Shown one piece after another: positions 1 through 10,095 of a stretch of 20,501 nucleotides of DNA. Under the pieces are notes generated by a model. The model was not told the origin of the DNA and searched no databases. It saw nothing but the letters and a program-made list of their open reading frames with translations. The stretch covers positions 1-20,501 of the forward strand of contig JADJRE010000029.1 in the NCBI GenBank assembly GCA_016712375.1. The letters are read 5' to 3'. A program made the position numbers and the translations under genes. Numbering within the stretch: the first letter of the stretch is position 1; the number at the start of each line of letters is the position of its first letter. This stretch comes from Rhodospirillales bacterium (GTDB taxonomy: Bacteria; Pseudomonadota; Alphaproteobacteria; Rhodospirillales; Defluviicoccaceae).

Positions 1-1
1 C

Positions 2-238
2 GACGAGGCGATCCTGCTGGCGGATCGGGTGGTGATGATGACCAATGGTCCGCGGGCGCGCACCGGCCGCATCATGGACGTGGACATTCCGCGACCGCGC
101 AGCCGCAAGTCTCTGCTCGATCACCCGAAGTACTACGAGTACCGCGAAGAGCTGCTCGGCTTTCTCGCAGAGTGCGAGCACGGGGCCAAGCCGGCCGCGA
201 AGGCCGAGCCGGCGGCGGCGCGGCGCTCGGCGGCGTGA
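2..238 (+). CDS. nrtD: Nitrate ABC transporter ATP-binding protein, C-terminal part
   Basis: The frame is open from the window edge to the TGA at 236-238, so only the last ~78 residues are present. It begins with DEAILLADRVVMM, which matches the segment just after the D-loop/H-loop of ABC ATPases. It continues through GRIMDVDIPRPR and LLDHPKYYEYREELLGFL, a C-terminal pattern typical of the nitrate/sulfonate/taurine transporter ATPases (NrtD/SsuB/TauB group). The tail is Ala/Lys rich. The nitrate assignment rests mainly on the nitrate and nitrite reductase genes directly downstream. The protein would act at the inner face of the cytoplasmic membrane to power uptake. Walker A, Walker B and the signature motif lie outside the window. 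Confidence 0.75.
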   Translation, partial: DEAILLADRVVMMTNGPRARTGRIMDVDIPRPRSRKSLLDHPKYYEYREELLGFLAECEHGAKPAAKAEPAAARRSAA

Positions 239-246
239 GCACGGCC

Positions 247-1466
247 ATGCTCGAACGCCTCCTCGTCATCGGCAACGGCATGGCCGGCTTGCGCTTCGTC
301 GAAGAAGTCCTGAAGCGGCAGGCGGGCCACTTCGCCATCACCGTCGTCGGCAAGGAGCCGGAGCCTGCGTACAACCGCGTGCTGCTGTCCTCCTTGCTGG
401 CAGGCGAAGTCTGCGAGGCGGATGTTCCGGTTGCGCGATCGAGGCTGGTACCGGCAGAACACGGTCGACCCTGCTCACCGGCGATGCGGTGACGGCGTTC
501 GACCCCGAGAGGCGCGTCGCCCGGCTGGCGAGCGGGCGGGAGATCGCCTTCGATCACGCCGTGCTGGCCACCGGCTCGCAGCCGGTACGGCCGCCGATCG
601 AAGGCAGCGACCTGCCCGGCGTCGTCACCTTCCGCGATCTGGCCGACATCGAGGCGATGCGGGGCGCCGCTCCCGGCAGCCGTGCCGTCGTCGTCGGCGG
701 CGGGCTGCTCGGGATCGAGGCGGCGTACGGCCTCGCCCGCGCCGGGTTGCGGGTGACCCTGCTGCACCTGAAGAGCCGGCTGATGGATCGGCAGCTGGAC
801 GTCCGCGCCGCCGGGCTGCTGATCGACGCCATCGAAGCCAAGGGCATCGGGGTCGTGCTGAGCGCCCAGACCGCCGCCATCTCCGGCACGACCCGGGCGG
901 AGGCGGTGTTGCTGAAGGACGGGCGGGCGTTTCCGGCGGATATGGTGGTCCTCGCCATCGGCATCCGTCCGGAGACGGCGTTGGCGCGCTCGGCCGGCCT
1001 CGCCTGCAACCGCGGCATTGTCGTCGACAATACTCTGGCCACCTCTTCGCCCGGCGTCTGGGCCATCGGCGAGTGCGCCGAGCATCGCGGCCAGGTTTAC
1101 GGCCTGGTGGAGCCGGCGTATGCGCAGGCCCGCGTCCTCGCCGATCGACTGACCGGCCACGACGCTCGCTTCGAAGGCGCCGTTCTCGCCACTAACCTGA
1201 AGGTCTCCGGCGTCCAGGTGTTTTCCGCCGGCGAGTTTCTCGGCGGTGCCGACGCCGAGAACATCGTGCTCTGCGATCCCGGCCTGCGGACCTATCGGAA
1301 GCTTGTAATTCGCCGCGACGCGGGTGACCAGCGGCTCGTCGGCGCCGTCCTGTTCGGCGATACCGCGGACGGGCTCTGGTACCTCGATCTCATCCGCACC
1401 GGAGCGCCGGTCGGGTGCATTCGCCGCGACCTGATCTTCGGGCGGCATTTCGTCGACGCGGCATGA
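247..1466 (+). CDS. NirB-like FAD-dependent NAD(P)H oxidoreductase (frame-broken)
   Basis: A pyridine-nucleotide-disulfide oxidoreductase of about 406 residues, similar to the flavoprotein part of NADH nitrite reductase (NirB) but without the siroheme domain. It starts MLERLLVIGNGMAGLRFVEE (dinucleotide-binding GxGxxG). A second nucleotide-binding motif, VVVGGGLLGIEAA, lies near 690-730. ATGSQP and WAIGECAEHRG...YGLVEPAYAQA form the FAD-binding signature near the end. The frame breaks twice at about 420-480: the middle piece DRGWYRQNTVD is in a third frame, and the rest runs cleanly to TGA 1466. ATG 247 lies 8 bp after nrtD; an in-frame GTG at 235 overlaps the nrtD stop and is a possible alternative start. 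It probably passes NAD(P)H electrons to the nitrate/nitrite reductases encoded next. Confidence 0.8.
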
Positions 1467-1474
1467 GGGATGTG

Positions 1475-3276
1475 ATGACGAACCGCGATTTCACGCCGGA
1501 ACAGAAGCGCTACCTGGAAGGCTTCACCAGCGGGGTTCAGACGGCGCGCGCCGGGCGGGATGAAGCCACCTCAGCGGCTACGGCGGCAATGGTGCCGGCG
1601 TCCCGGCTCCGACGACAGCGGCCACCCCCGAGCCCTCAGGACCCGACGCCGCGCATCATCGCGCGCAAAACCGCCTGGTCGCCGAGGGCCGGAAACTCGT
1701 GGCCGAGGAAACGGCGAAGCGCGACGAACATCCGTTCGACATGTATACGCGGATGAAGCAGGCGGCACGCGACGGCACCTTTCCCAAGGGTGTGGACGTC
1801 TTCCGCTGGAAATTCCACGGCCTGTTCTACGTGGCGCCGGCGCAGGACTCGTTCATGTGCCGGCTGCGCATTCCCAACGGCATTCTCCCGGCGTGGCAGT
1901 TCCGCGGCGTGGCCGACCTGGCCGAGCGCTGCGGCGGCGGCTACACCGACGTGACGACGCGGGCCAACCTGCAGATCCGCGATATCCCGCCGGGCGAGGG
2001 GATCGCCGTCCTCGAGGCGCTGCAGGGGCTGGGCCTCACCGCGAAAGGCACGGGTGCCGACAACATCCGCAACGTCACCGGCAGCCCGCTCGCCGGAATC
2101 GATCCGCACGAACTGCTCGACACCCGGCCGCTCGCGCGCGATTGGCACTATCACATCCTCAACGACCGATCGCTCTACGGCCTGCCGCGCAAGTTCAACG
2201 TCGCCTTCGACGGCGGCGGCCGGCTCGCCGTCCTTGAGGAGACGAACGACATCGGCTTCCAGGCAGTCCAGGTGCTCGGCGGCGCCGGGTCGCGCCCGGC
2301 GTCTGGTTCCGCCTGGCCCTCGGCGGCATCACCGGGCACCGGGACCTCGCCCGCGACGCCGGCGTCGTGCTGCGTCCTGGAGACTGCACCAGGGTCGCCG
2401 ACGCCATCGTGCGCGTCTTCATCGATCACGGCGACCGCACCGACCGCAACAAGGCGCGCCTGAAATACCTTCTCGACGCCTGGGGCTTCGACAAATTCCT
2501 GGGCGAGGTGGAGAAGCGGCTCGCCCGCACCTCCACCGCGTGCCGCTGACAGCGATGCGCGCCAGCCCAGTCGACCGACTGGCCCACGTCGGCGTCCACC
2601 CGCAGCTGCAGGAGGCCTTTCCTACATCGGCATCGTCCTGCCGGTCGGCCGGCTGACCGCCGCAGATGCGGGGACTGGCCGACGTCGCCGAACGCTGCGG
2701 CGACGGCGACCTGCGGCTGACCGTCTGGCAGAACCTGCTGGTCTCCGGCATTCCCGCGGCACGCGTGGCCGAAGCGCAGGCGGCGGTCGAAGCCACTGGC
2801 CTCGATTGGCGGGCGTCGAACGTCCGCGCCGGCCTGGTGGCCTGCACCGGCAACGCCGGATGCCGCTTCTCCGCCTCCGACACCAAGGGGCACGCCCGTG
2901 ACATCGCCGATCACCTGGACGGCAGGTTGGCGCTCGACACGCCGCTGAACATCCACCTCACCGGCTGCCACCACTCCTGCGCCCAGCATTACATCGGTGA
3001 CATCGGTCTGCTCGGCGCCAAGGTCGCGACCGAGCCGGACAGCGACGAGACGGTCGAGGGCTATCACGTCTACCTCGGCGGCGGTTACGCACAGAACGCG
3101 TCGATCGGCCGGGAATTCCGCCGTGACGTTCCGGCAGAACAGGTTCCGGCCCTGATCGAACGCCTGCTCAAGGCCTACCTGGCCGAACGCCCCGGCCCGA
3201 CCGAAACCTTCCAGCACTTCACCGAGCGCCCGGATCTCGGCCGCCTGCAGAGTCTGGCCGAGGAGAAGGTGCCTGA
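1475..3276 (+). CDS. nirA: Siroheme [4Fe-4S] nitrite reductase, NirA type (frame-broken)
   Basis: Assimilatory nitrite reductase, six-electron reduction of nitrite to ammonium in the cytoplasm. The span gives about 600 residues, the usual family length. Pieces in order are MTNRDFTPEQKRYLEGF at the start; a long central part in another frame (EHPFDMYTRMKQAARDGTF, GLFYVAPAQDSFMCRLRIP, TTRANLQIRDI, DNIRNVTGSPLAGIDP); VADAIVRVFIDHGDRTDRNKAR; and a C-terminal part with cluster/siroheme cysteines CTGNAGC (near 2851) and GCHHSC (near 2965). Breaks lie near 1560-1690, 2280-2370, 2540 and 2610-2660. ATG 1475 follows a GAGGG ribosome site; an upstream ATG 1463 overlaps the previous stop. I infer the end at the TGA 3274-3276, which overlaps an ATG, because residues after LAEEKVP do not look like the family; the literal frame continues to 3337. 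Confidence 0.82.
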
Positions 3277-3288
3277 TGTGGTCGCCCG

Positions 3289-4868
3289 ATGCTTCCCGAG
3301 AACGCGCCGTTCTCGCCGGAGCAGCGCGCCTGGCTGAACGGCTTCTTTGCCGGGCTGCTGAGCTCGACGGCGCGGGAAGTGCGGCGCCCGTGCCCGCCGT
3401 TCGGACCGACCGGCCGATGCCGACCCGCTCGCCGACGGTGATGACGGCGCGGCGCCCTGGCATGACCAGACCCTCCCGATCGCCGAACGAACGGCGCTGG
3501 CGAGAGGCCGGCCGCTTCGCCGCAGGATGATGGCGGCGATGGCGCAGCAGGACTGCGGCCAGTGCGGCTACACCTGCGAAGACTACGCCGACGCTCTGTT
3601 CCTCGGCACCGAGGCCCGCCTCAACCTCTGCGTGCCGGGCGGCAAGGAAACCGCGCGGGCGCTGAAGGCGCTGCATGCCGAGATGGGAGCCGCCGCCGAT
3701 CGGCGCCCCCGCCATGGCCCCACGGCGCCGCGGCGAGCCGCCCGCGGCTGCCGGGCCGCTCCCGGGAGAAGCCGGTCCTGGCCACCTTCTCTCGGCGCCC
3801 GCCTGCTCAACAACGGGGCTCGGAGAAGGGAAACCCGCCACGTCGAGTTCGATCTCGCCGGCACCGGGCTCGACTACCGGCCAGGGGACAGCTTCGGCGT
3901 CCTTCCGACCAACGATCCGGACCTGGCCGACGCCATCGCGCACCTGGCTGCGCCGCCGACAGCGAAGCCGGCGACGGCAACGGCCACAGCCGCCGGCGCG
4001 ACGCGCTGATCGAGGACTGCGCTGTCGCCGGCGCCCGACGCCCTGTTCGAGCTGCTGGCCACCCTGGCGGCGATCCGGCCGAACGAGCGAAGCTGCTGGC
4101 GATGGCCCAGGGCGAGGATCCGACGGCGATCCGGACACCCTCGACGTGCTGGCGGCGCTGGAAAGTTCCCCGCGCTCACGCCGGCGCCGCGGGCGCTGGT
4201 GGCGGCGCTCGACCCGTTGCAGCCGCGGCTCTACTCGATCTCGTCGAGCCCGAAGGCCACGCCCGGCAAGCTGCACCTGACGGTCGACGTCGTCCGCTGG
4301 CGCTGCGGCGAGCGCGACCGCAAGGGCGTGGCGTCGAGCTTCCTCGCCGACCGCCTGGCGCCCGGGGGACCGCTTCCGGTCTATGTGCAGGCCTCGCACG
4401 GCTTCGGGCCTGCCGGCCGATCCAGCGACGCCGATGATCATGGTCGGCCCCGGCACCGGCGTCGCCCCGTTCCGCGCCTTCCTCCACGAACGCCAGCGAC
4501 TCCGGCGCGACGGGGCGCGCTGGCTGTTCTTTGGCCACCAGCGGCGGGCCTGCGACTTCTTCTACGAGGACGAGCTCGAGGATCTCACTGCGGCCGGTAC
4601 GCTCACCCGGCTATCGACCGCCTTTTCCCGCGACCAGGAGGAAAAGGTCTACGTTCAGGACCGGATGATCGAGGAAGGGGCCGATCTCTACCGCTGGCTC
4701 GACGCCGGCGCCTGGTTCTACGTCTGTGGTGATGCGAAGCGGATGGCCCCGGACGTGGACCGTGCGCTGCACCGGATCGTCGCCGCGCACGGCGGCCTGA
4801 GCGAGAGCGCGCGCCCGCGTCACGTCGCACGCCTTGCCGCCGGGCGCTACCTCCGGGACGTGTACTGA
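3289..4868 (+). CDS. CysJ-like FAD/NADPH reductase with N-terminal Cys-cluster motif (frame-broken)
   Basis: Resembles the 'sulfite reductase alpha' proteins found in alphaproteobacterial nitrate clusters, about 527 residues. It starts MLPENAPFSPEQRAWLNGFF. A segment at about 3530-3680 reads MAQQDCGQCGYTCEDYADA and continues to EARLNLCVPGGKET; the four cysteines (CxxCxxxC plus a later C) suggest a [4Fe-4S] site where classical CysJ has flavodoxin. FAD-domain motifs are GLDYRPGDSFGVLPTN and RLYSISSSP. NADPH-domain motifs are VGPGTGVAPFRAFL, WLFFGHQ and YVCGDAKRMAPDVD, ending RYLRDVY. Frame breaks occur near 3430, 3690-3790, 3950-4170 and 4400. An ATG at 3276 overlapping the preceding TGA could be the real start if one base is missing. 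Its TGA overlaps the nasA ATG (TGATG). Probable role: NADPH electron donor to NirA or NasA. Confidence 0.78.
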
Positions 4869-7538
4869 TGCAGGTGGCGTCGCCGTCCGCGGTGCGGACG
4901 ACCTGCCCCTATTGCGGCGTCGGCTGCGGCGTCGTGCCGGTGGCGGACGACAAAGGCGCGTGGCATGCGCGCGGCGATGCCGAGCACCCGGCGAACTTCG
5001 GCCGGCTGTGCTCGAAGGGCTCGGCGCTGGGCGAAACGCTCGCGCTCGACGACCGCCTGCTCCATCCGATGATCGGCGATCGGCGCGTCGGCTGGGACGC
5101 GGCGCTCGACGCGGTCGCCACCGGCTTCGCCCGGGTGATCGCCCGTCACGGTCCCGACGCGGTTGCCTTCTACGTCTCCGGCCAATTGCTGACCGAGGAC
5201 TATTACGTCGCCAACAAGCTGATGAAGGGCTTCATCGGCTCGGCCAACATCGACACCAACTCGCGCCTGTGCATGGCATCGTCGGTCGCCGGCCACAAGC
5301 GAGCCTTCGGCGCGGACGTGGTCCCCGGCTGTTACGAAGATCTCGACGAAGCCGACCTGATCGTCCTCGTGGGCTCCAACGCCGCGTGGTGTCATCCGGT
5401 GTTGTTCCAGCGGATGCTCCGCAACCGGGCCGCCCGCGGCGCGCGGATCGTCAACATCGATCCGCGGCGCACCGCGACCGGCGACGAGGCGGACCTGCAG
5501 CTTTCGCTCGCTGGCGGCACCGACGCCATCCTGTTCAATGGCCTGCTCGTCGATCTGGCGCGGCGCGGACGGATCGACCGGGCCTATAGACGCGCACACC
5601 GAAGGCTTCGCCGAAGCGCTGGCAACGGCGCGCAGCGTGGCCCGACGTCGCGACGACGGCGCTGGCCTCCGGCCTGCCGCCGACGCAGTCGAACAGTTCT
5701 TCGCCTGGTTGCCGAGACCGACCGGGTGGTCACCTGCTTTTCGCAAGGCGTCAACCAGTCGGTCGCCGGCACGGACAAGGTCAACGCCATCATCAACTGC
5801 CACCTCGCCACCGGGCGGATCGGCAGGCCGGGCACCGGGCCGCTCTCGCTGACCGGCCAGCCGAACGCCATGGGCGGGCGCGAAGTCGGCGGCCTCGCCA
5901 ACCAGCTGGCCGCACATGGGCTTCGACGCGCCAGCCGTCGATCGGGTCCGGCGCTTCTGGCGGGCGCCGCGGATGGCAACACCGAAGGCCTGAAGGCGGT
6001 CGACATGTTCGAGGCGGTGGCGGACGGGCGGATCAAGGCCCTGTGGGTCATCGCTACCAACCCGGTGGTCAGCCTGCCGCGTGCCGATGCGGTCCGGGCC
6101 GGCCTTGAGCGCCTGGAGCTGTTCGTTGTCTCCGACAATGTCGCGCGAGCCGATACGGTGGCGCTGGCGCCGATCCGGCTCCCTGCCTGCGGCTGGGGCG
6201 AGAAGGACGGCACCGTCACCAATTCCGAGCGGCGGATCAGCCGCCAACGCGCCTTTCTGCCGCCCCCCGGCGAGGCGAGGCCGGACTGGTGGATCGTCTG
6301 CGAGGTCGCCAAGCGCCTCGGGCATGGCGACGCCTTCGCCTTCCAGTCGCCGGCCGAAATCTTCGCCGAGCACGCGGCGCTCTCGGCCTTCGAGAACGCC
6401 GGCAGCCGCGCGTTCGACCTCGGCGCGCCTGGCCGGGGTCTCGAACGCCGGCTACGACGCCCTGGCGCCGTTCCAGTGGCCGCAGGCCGGAGCGCACCGG
6501 CGGCGCAGCCGCCGCGCTTCTTCGCATCGGGCGGCTTCTTCACCCGGACGGCCGCGGGCGCTTCGTGCCGGTCCGGAGCCGCCGACCCGTCGAGGTCGCC
6601 CGACGCGCATATCCGCTCCGTCTGAACACCGGCCGGGCCCGCGACCAGTGGCACACGATGACGCGGACCGGCAAGAGCCCGCGCCTCGCCCAGCACCTTC
6701 CAGAGCCCTATGTCGAGGTGCATCCCGAAGATGCCGCCCGCCTCGGTGTCGCCGACGGCAGCCTGGCCCGCGTCCGATCCGCGCACGGCGATGCCGTCCT
6801 GCGGGTCGTCGTCAGCAGCGGGCAGCGCCAGGGCAGCGTGTTTGCTCCCATTCACTGGAGCGCCGACAATTCCAGCGAGGGCCGCATCGGCGCGCTGGTC
6901 CACGGCCAGCACCGATCCGATCTCGGGCCAGCCGGACAGCAAGGCCACGCCCTGTCGCATCGAGCCCTGCGCCCTCGGGATCGAAGGTTTCGCCCTCTCG
7001 CGGGAGCCACTCCCGCCGGCCGCACCATACTGGGTTCGCGTGCGACTCGAGGTCGGCTGGCTCTACAAGGTCGCCTTCCAGGCCGAACCGCAGCCGTCGT
7101 GGGCCGCGTGGACGGCGGCGCAGCTCTTCGGCGCGGACCCGGCGCAGCTTCTGCAGCTCTCCGATCCGCAAATCGCCAGCTACCGTGCCGCTTGCCCGCA
7201 GGATGGCCAGCTCGCCGGCAGCCTGTTCGTCGCCGCGAGGAGCAAACTTGCCGGCCTGGGAATGGCTCGCCGGTCTCCTCGGCCAGTCCGTGCTCGACGA
7301 TGCCAGTCGGCGGTCGATCCTCGCCGGTCGGACGAGCGGTGGCCCGGTCGATCAAGGGCCGCTCGTCTGTGCCTGCTTCGCCGTCGGCCGCAACCGGATA
7401 GCCGGGGCGGTCGCCGACGACGGCTGCCGGACGGTGGAGGCGATCGGTGCGGCTTTGCGCGCCGGCACCAACTGTGGGTCATGCATTCCCGAACTGCGCA
7501 AGATCATCGCCAGCGAAGGTGCCCGTCATGCCGCATGA
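4868..7538 (+). CDS. nasA: Assimilatory nitrate reductase with C-terminal Bfd-like domain (frame-broken)
   Basis: Molybdopterin (bis-MGD) nitrate reductase of about 890 residues, reducing nitrate to nitrite in the cytoplasm. The N-terminal [4Fe-4S] motif is CPYCGVGCGV followed by RLCSKG. Cofactor-domain motifs are NIDTNSRLCMASSVAGHKRAFG (in two parts near 5250-5300), CFSQGVNQSVAGTDKVNAI, GPLSLTGQPNAMGGREVGG and WVIATNPVVSLP. The molybdopterin-dinucleotide-binding C-terminal domain is visible as QHLPEPYVEVHPEDAARLGV. The last ~60 residues carry VCACFAVG and TNCGSCIPELR, a Bfd/NirB-type [2Fe-2S] domain (CxC ... CxxC). Breaks occur near 5580, 5640-5700, 5920, 6420-6540, 6890-6990 and 7240. Start ATG 4868 overlaps the previous stop; the stop overlaps the siroheme synthase start by 11 bp. 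Confidence 0.87.
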
Positions 7539-8736
7539 CCAGGATGCCGGCAGGATCGGTCCGCTGGCCGCATTGCCGATGTTCTTTCGTTGCAGGACCG
7601 CCGGGCGCTCGTCGCCGGCGATGGTCGGGGTATCGCTTGGAAGGTGGACGTTCTGCTGGCGGGCGCCCGGGTATCGCTGGCGACGAAGGGCGTGCACTCC
7701 GCCTTCGCAGGCGACGGCGCATTCGGGCCTGCTGAGCCATCTAGGCGCGCGACTGGAGCGCCAGCGATTTGGACGGTGTTGCGGTGGCGATCGGTGTCTT
7801 CGAAGACGAAACCGGCGCGGGAGCGTTCAGCGCTGCGGCGCGAAGCCGCGGCATTCCCGTTTGTCTGGTCGACCGGCCAGACCTCAGCGATTTCTGCTTC
7901 GGGGCGATCGTCAGCCGCGGACCGCTTACCGTCGCCATCTCCACAGATGGCGCGGCCCCGGTCGTCGCCCAAGCCATTCGGCGGCGCATCGAAGCCCTGT
8001 TGCCGTCCCGTATCGGCGTATGGCTTTCGGCGGCGCAGGCGCTGCGCGCGCAGCCGTCGTTCGCTGGGCGCGAGCGCCACGTCAGGCGGCGGTTCTGGGA
8101 AACGTTCGCCGAGCGGCTGTTCGACCGCGGCGAGCACCAGCCAAACGAGACCGACCTCGTGCGGGAGCCGATCTCGACGGCCCCGTGCGCGGCAGTCTCG
8201 TGACGATGGACGATGCCCGCGGCTCAGCCGACGATCTGATGCTCCGCGCTGTTCGCGCACTTCAGTGCGCCGACGTCATCGTCCATGACCATGGCGTATC
8301 GGCTGAAGTGCTGCGCCTCGCGCGTCGCGAAGCCGAGCGCGTCCCCGCCGACGAAGCCAGCGGTCGCAACGACGCGCTGCGCGCGGCACGATCCGTGCTC
8401 GCCGCGCTGACCGCCGGCAGACGGGTTGTACGGCTATGGTCACCTGCCACGCCTCCGGCGCTGCGGGCGGCCGAGCTGTCCTGCTTCTGGAAATTCGACA
8501 TCGTCACCGCTTGCCTGCAGAATTCCGGTCACGGGCAGCCAGCGGCCGGACTGGGCAAAGCAACCGCGGACGCGACCGAGCCATCGAAGCGACGGCGTTC
8601 GAAAAAGCCCGGACCAACGGCGCGTCGTTTGCGCCTATACCGACCTCGCCGAGCTCACGCCGGGGGTGTCGGGCGAGTTCGGCCCTCGCGCCGGCCTCCC
8701 GTACCCGTGCCGGAAGAGATCCGACCCGATGGATGA
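7528..8736 (+). CDS. cysG: Siroheme synthase, CysG-like, degenerate C-terminal domain (frame-broken)
   Basis: Makes the siroheme needed by the nitrite reductase upstream. The N-terminal part matches precorrin-2 dehydrogenase/ferrochelatase: LAALPMFF, QDRRALVAGDG (NAD site), then VDRPDLSDFCFGAIVSRGPL and STDGAAPVVAQAIRRRIEALLP. The following part resembles uroporphyrinogen-III methyltransferase (LMLRAVRALQCADVIVHD, VSAEVLRLARREAER, AGRRVVRL). Its SAM-binding GAGPG motif reads DDARG, and the homology fades after about 8430, so the methyltransferase half is degenerate or truncated. Breaks are near 7600, 7740 and 8190. The frame closes at 8736, but the last ~100 codons are low-complexity and partly similar to the 3' end of the mucR gene, so the true end is unknown. 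The start overlaps nasA by 11 bp. Confidence 0.68.
   Translation: MPHDQDAGRIGPLAALPMFFRCRTAGRSSPAMVGVSLGRWTFCWRAPGYRWRRRACTPPSQATAHSGLLSHLGARLERQRFGRCCGGDRCLRRRNRRGSVQRCGAKPRHSRLSGRPARPQRFLLRGDRQPRTAYRRHLHRWRGPGRRPSHSAAHRSPVAVPYRRMAFGGAGAARAAVVRWARAPRQAAVLGNVRRAAVRPRRAPAKRDRPRAGADLDGPVRGSLVTMDDARGSADDLMLRAVRALQCADVIVHDHGVSAEVLRLARREAERVPADEASGRNDALRAARSVLAALTAGRRVVRLWSPATPPALRAAELSCFWKFDIVTACLQNSGHGQPAAGLGKATADATEPSKRRRSKKPGPTARRLRLYRPRRAHAGGVGRVRPSRRPPVPVPEEIRPDG
8565..8700 (+). repeat. Diverged direct repeat, copy 1 (end of the cysG region)
   Basis: Aligned by eye with 11080-11216. Exact shared blocks are CGAAGCGAC (8585-8593 and 11101-11109), TCGTTTGCGCCT (8625-8636 and 11138-11149) and CTCACGCCGGGG (8654-8665 and 11167-11178). 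Block spacings are 40/37 and 29/29 bp. Overall similarity is clearly above background but well short of identity. The second copy covers the last codons of mucR and the sequence after it. Confidence 0.6.
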
Positions 8737-9202
8737 GATCACGCTCGCGCGGACCCTGCATGTGTTGGGCGTAGTCCTGTGGATCGGTGGGGTCGGCTTC
8801 GTCACCACCGTCCTGCTGCCATCGGTGCGACGAGTTGCGGACCCTGCCAGCCGGGTCGAACTATTCGAGGAGATCGAACGCCGGTTTGCCTGGCAAGCGC
8901 GGGGCACGACGCTGCTGGTGGGGGCGACGGACTGTACCTGACGGTGACGTTGGACCTGCGGGATCGGTTCGTCGAGGCCCAGTTCTGGTGGATGCACGCG
9001 ATGGTATTGATCTGGCTGGTCTTTTTCCGGCATGCTGTTCGTCGCCGAGCCGCTGTTTCTGGATCGCTGGTTTCAGCGCGCGGCCTCGGCTCGTCCCGAA
9101 GCGACTTTCCGGCTGATCGAGCGTCTGCACCGAGCGTTGCTCGGCATCAGCCTGCTCACTGTCGCAGGTGCCGTCGCCGGCAGTCACGGCTCAGCATTCT
9201 GA
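8729..9202 (+). CDS. Small integral membrane protein, CopD-like (frame-broken)
   Basis: About 157 residues read over three frames: MDEITLARTLHVLGVVLWIG with FVTTVLLPSV, then LTVTLDLRDRFVEAQFWWMH with VLIWLVFF, then MLFVAEPLFLDRWF and a final hydrophobic ALLGISLLTVAGAVAG ending at TGA 9200-9202. Roughly four hydrophobic segments are present, with a conserved-looking His near the start and WWMH. The pattern resembles small CopD-like or DUF2269-like bacterial membrane proteins, but I cannot assign a function. Breaks lie near 8930 and 9030. A GGAAGAG sequence (8711-8717) could be the ribosome site. It follows the siroheme synthase closely and may be the last gene of the nitrate operon. Confidence 0.6.
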
Positions 9203-9428
9203 CCGCAGCAGCGGCTGAGCGCCGCATCGGGCGGCCCATCTATTGGGAACAACATACGCAGTGTGTAAATTGGGTGGCCCGGCGGGCTAGTTCCCTCGTT
9301 GAGGACTGCGCCCTGGCTATTCCATTCGCCGTCTTCCGACCTATTTGGCCCGTCCCTCTCATCAAGCGTCACGCCCTTTCGGTTTACGGGTATGCCCCAG
9401 CGAGACAAATGATGAGACGCCGGATTTT
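9203..9428. other. Intergenic boundary between nitrate operon and accessory island
   Basis: No gene is supported here; open frames are short and unlike known families. The stretch separates the metabolic cluster from the first resolvase and is the probable left edge of the accessory island. I see no clear terminator or attachment site. Confidence 0.5.
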
Positions 9429-9466
9429 GTATCGTTAGGGTTGATCCGCGTAATTCGGTACGATAC
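9429..9466. repeat. 38-bp spaced palindrome upstream of resolvase 1 (possible res subsite)
   Basis: Arms GTATCGT (9429-9435) and ACGATAC (9460-9466) are perfect inverted repeats 38 bp end to end, 40 bp before the resolvase start. Serine resolvases bind spaced inverted half-sites of this size next to their own gene, so this may be a recombination or operator subsite. A second 38-bp spaced palindrome lies at the start of the other resolvase gene (17329-17366), with different arm sequences. Confidence 0.4.
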
Positions 9467-9505
9467 TGTGGCGGGGTCTAGAATCCAGCGAGACACTTCC
9501 TCCGG

Positions 9506-10090
9506 ATGACCGTCTATGGCTACGCCCGGGTCTCGAGCATCGATCAGGACCTGCGGATTCAGAACGCTGCGCTGCAGGCGGCCGGCTGCGAGGTGATCCG
9601 GGCCGAGAAAGCAAGTGGCGCGCGTCGAAAGGGACGCGAGGAATTGGAGGTGCTGCTCACCTTCCTGCGCGCGGGCGACCCCCTGGTGGTCACCCGCGTC
9701 GACCGCCTGGCGCGCTCGATGAAGGAGCTGCAGGACATCGTCCACGAACTGAAGGCGAAGGGCGTGGCGCTGAAGGCGACCGAGCAGCCGGTCGACACCG
9801 GCTCGGCCGCCGGCAAGGCGTTCCTCGACATGCTGGGCGTGTTCGCCGAGTTCGAGAGCAATCTGCGCCGCGAGCGGCAGATGGAGGGGATCAAGGCGGC
9901 GAAGGAGCGCGGCGTCTACAAGGGACGCAAGCCGTCGATAGACGCTGCCGAGGTTCGGCGTCTCCATGCCGAGGAGAAGCTCGGGCCGGCGGCGATCGCC
10001 CGGCGCCTCGGCATCGGCCGGGCGTCGGTTTACCGCGTGCTCGGTCGGCAGCCGGAACCTGCCGCTGCCGTCGCCGCGGCTTCGGGATAG
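9506..10090 (+). CDS. Serine recombinase, resolvase/invertase family
   Basis: Intact 194-residue small serine recombinase. The N-terminal catalytic domain shows YGYARVSSIDQ (nucleophilic Ser), then GARRKGREELEVLL, VVTRVDRLARSMKEL (catalytic Arg region) and FLDMLGVFAEFESNLRRERQ. A hinge, GVYKGRKPSID, leads to a C-terminal helix-turn-helix, LGPAAIARRLGIGRASVYRVL. Length and domain order match Tn3-type resolvases and Pin/Hin invertases. It performs site-specific strand exchange through a 5' phosphoserine link. The HNH gene follows after 5 bp, so the two are probably co-transcribed. This is one of the few long genes here without a frame break. Confidence 0.93.
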   Translation: MTVYGYARVSSIDQDLRIQNAALQAAGCEVIRAEKASGARRKGREELEVLLTFLRAGDPLVVTRVDRLARSMKELQDIVHELKAKGVALKATEQPVDTGSAAGKAFLDMLGVFAEFESNLRRERQMEGIKAAKERGVYKGRKPSIDAAEVRRLHAEEKLGPAAIARRLGIGRASVYRVLGRQPEPAAAVAAASG

Positions 10091-10095
10091 CGACG

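Noticed and set aside
45..246. Upstream part of the long frame that runs to 1466
   Set aside because: It overlaps the end of nrtD in another frame and has no oxidoreductase motifs; the real gene starts at 247 and enters this frame after a break.
2426..4456. 676-codon open frame on the minus strand
   Set aside because: It lies antisense to nirA and the CysJ-like gene, is rich in Arg/Ala/Gly and has no family motif; a shadow of high-GC coding sequence.
4847..6373. 508-codon minus-strand open frame
   Set aside because: Antisense to nasA, whose iron-sulfur and molybdopterin motifs are clear on the plus strand.
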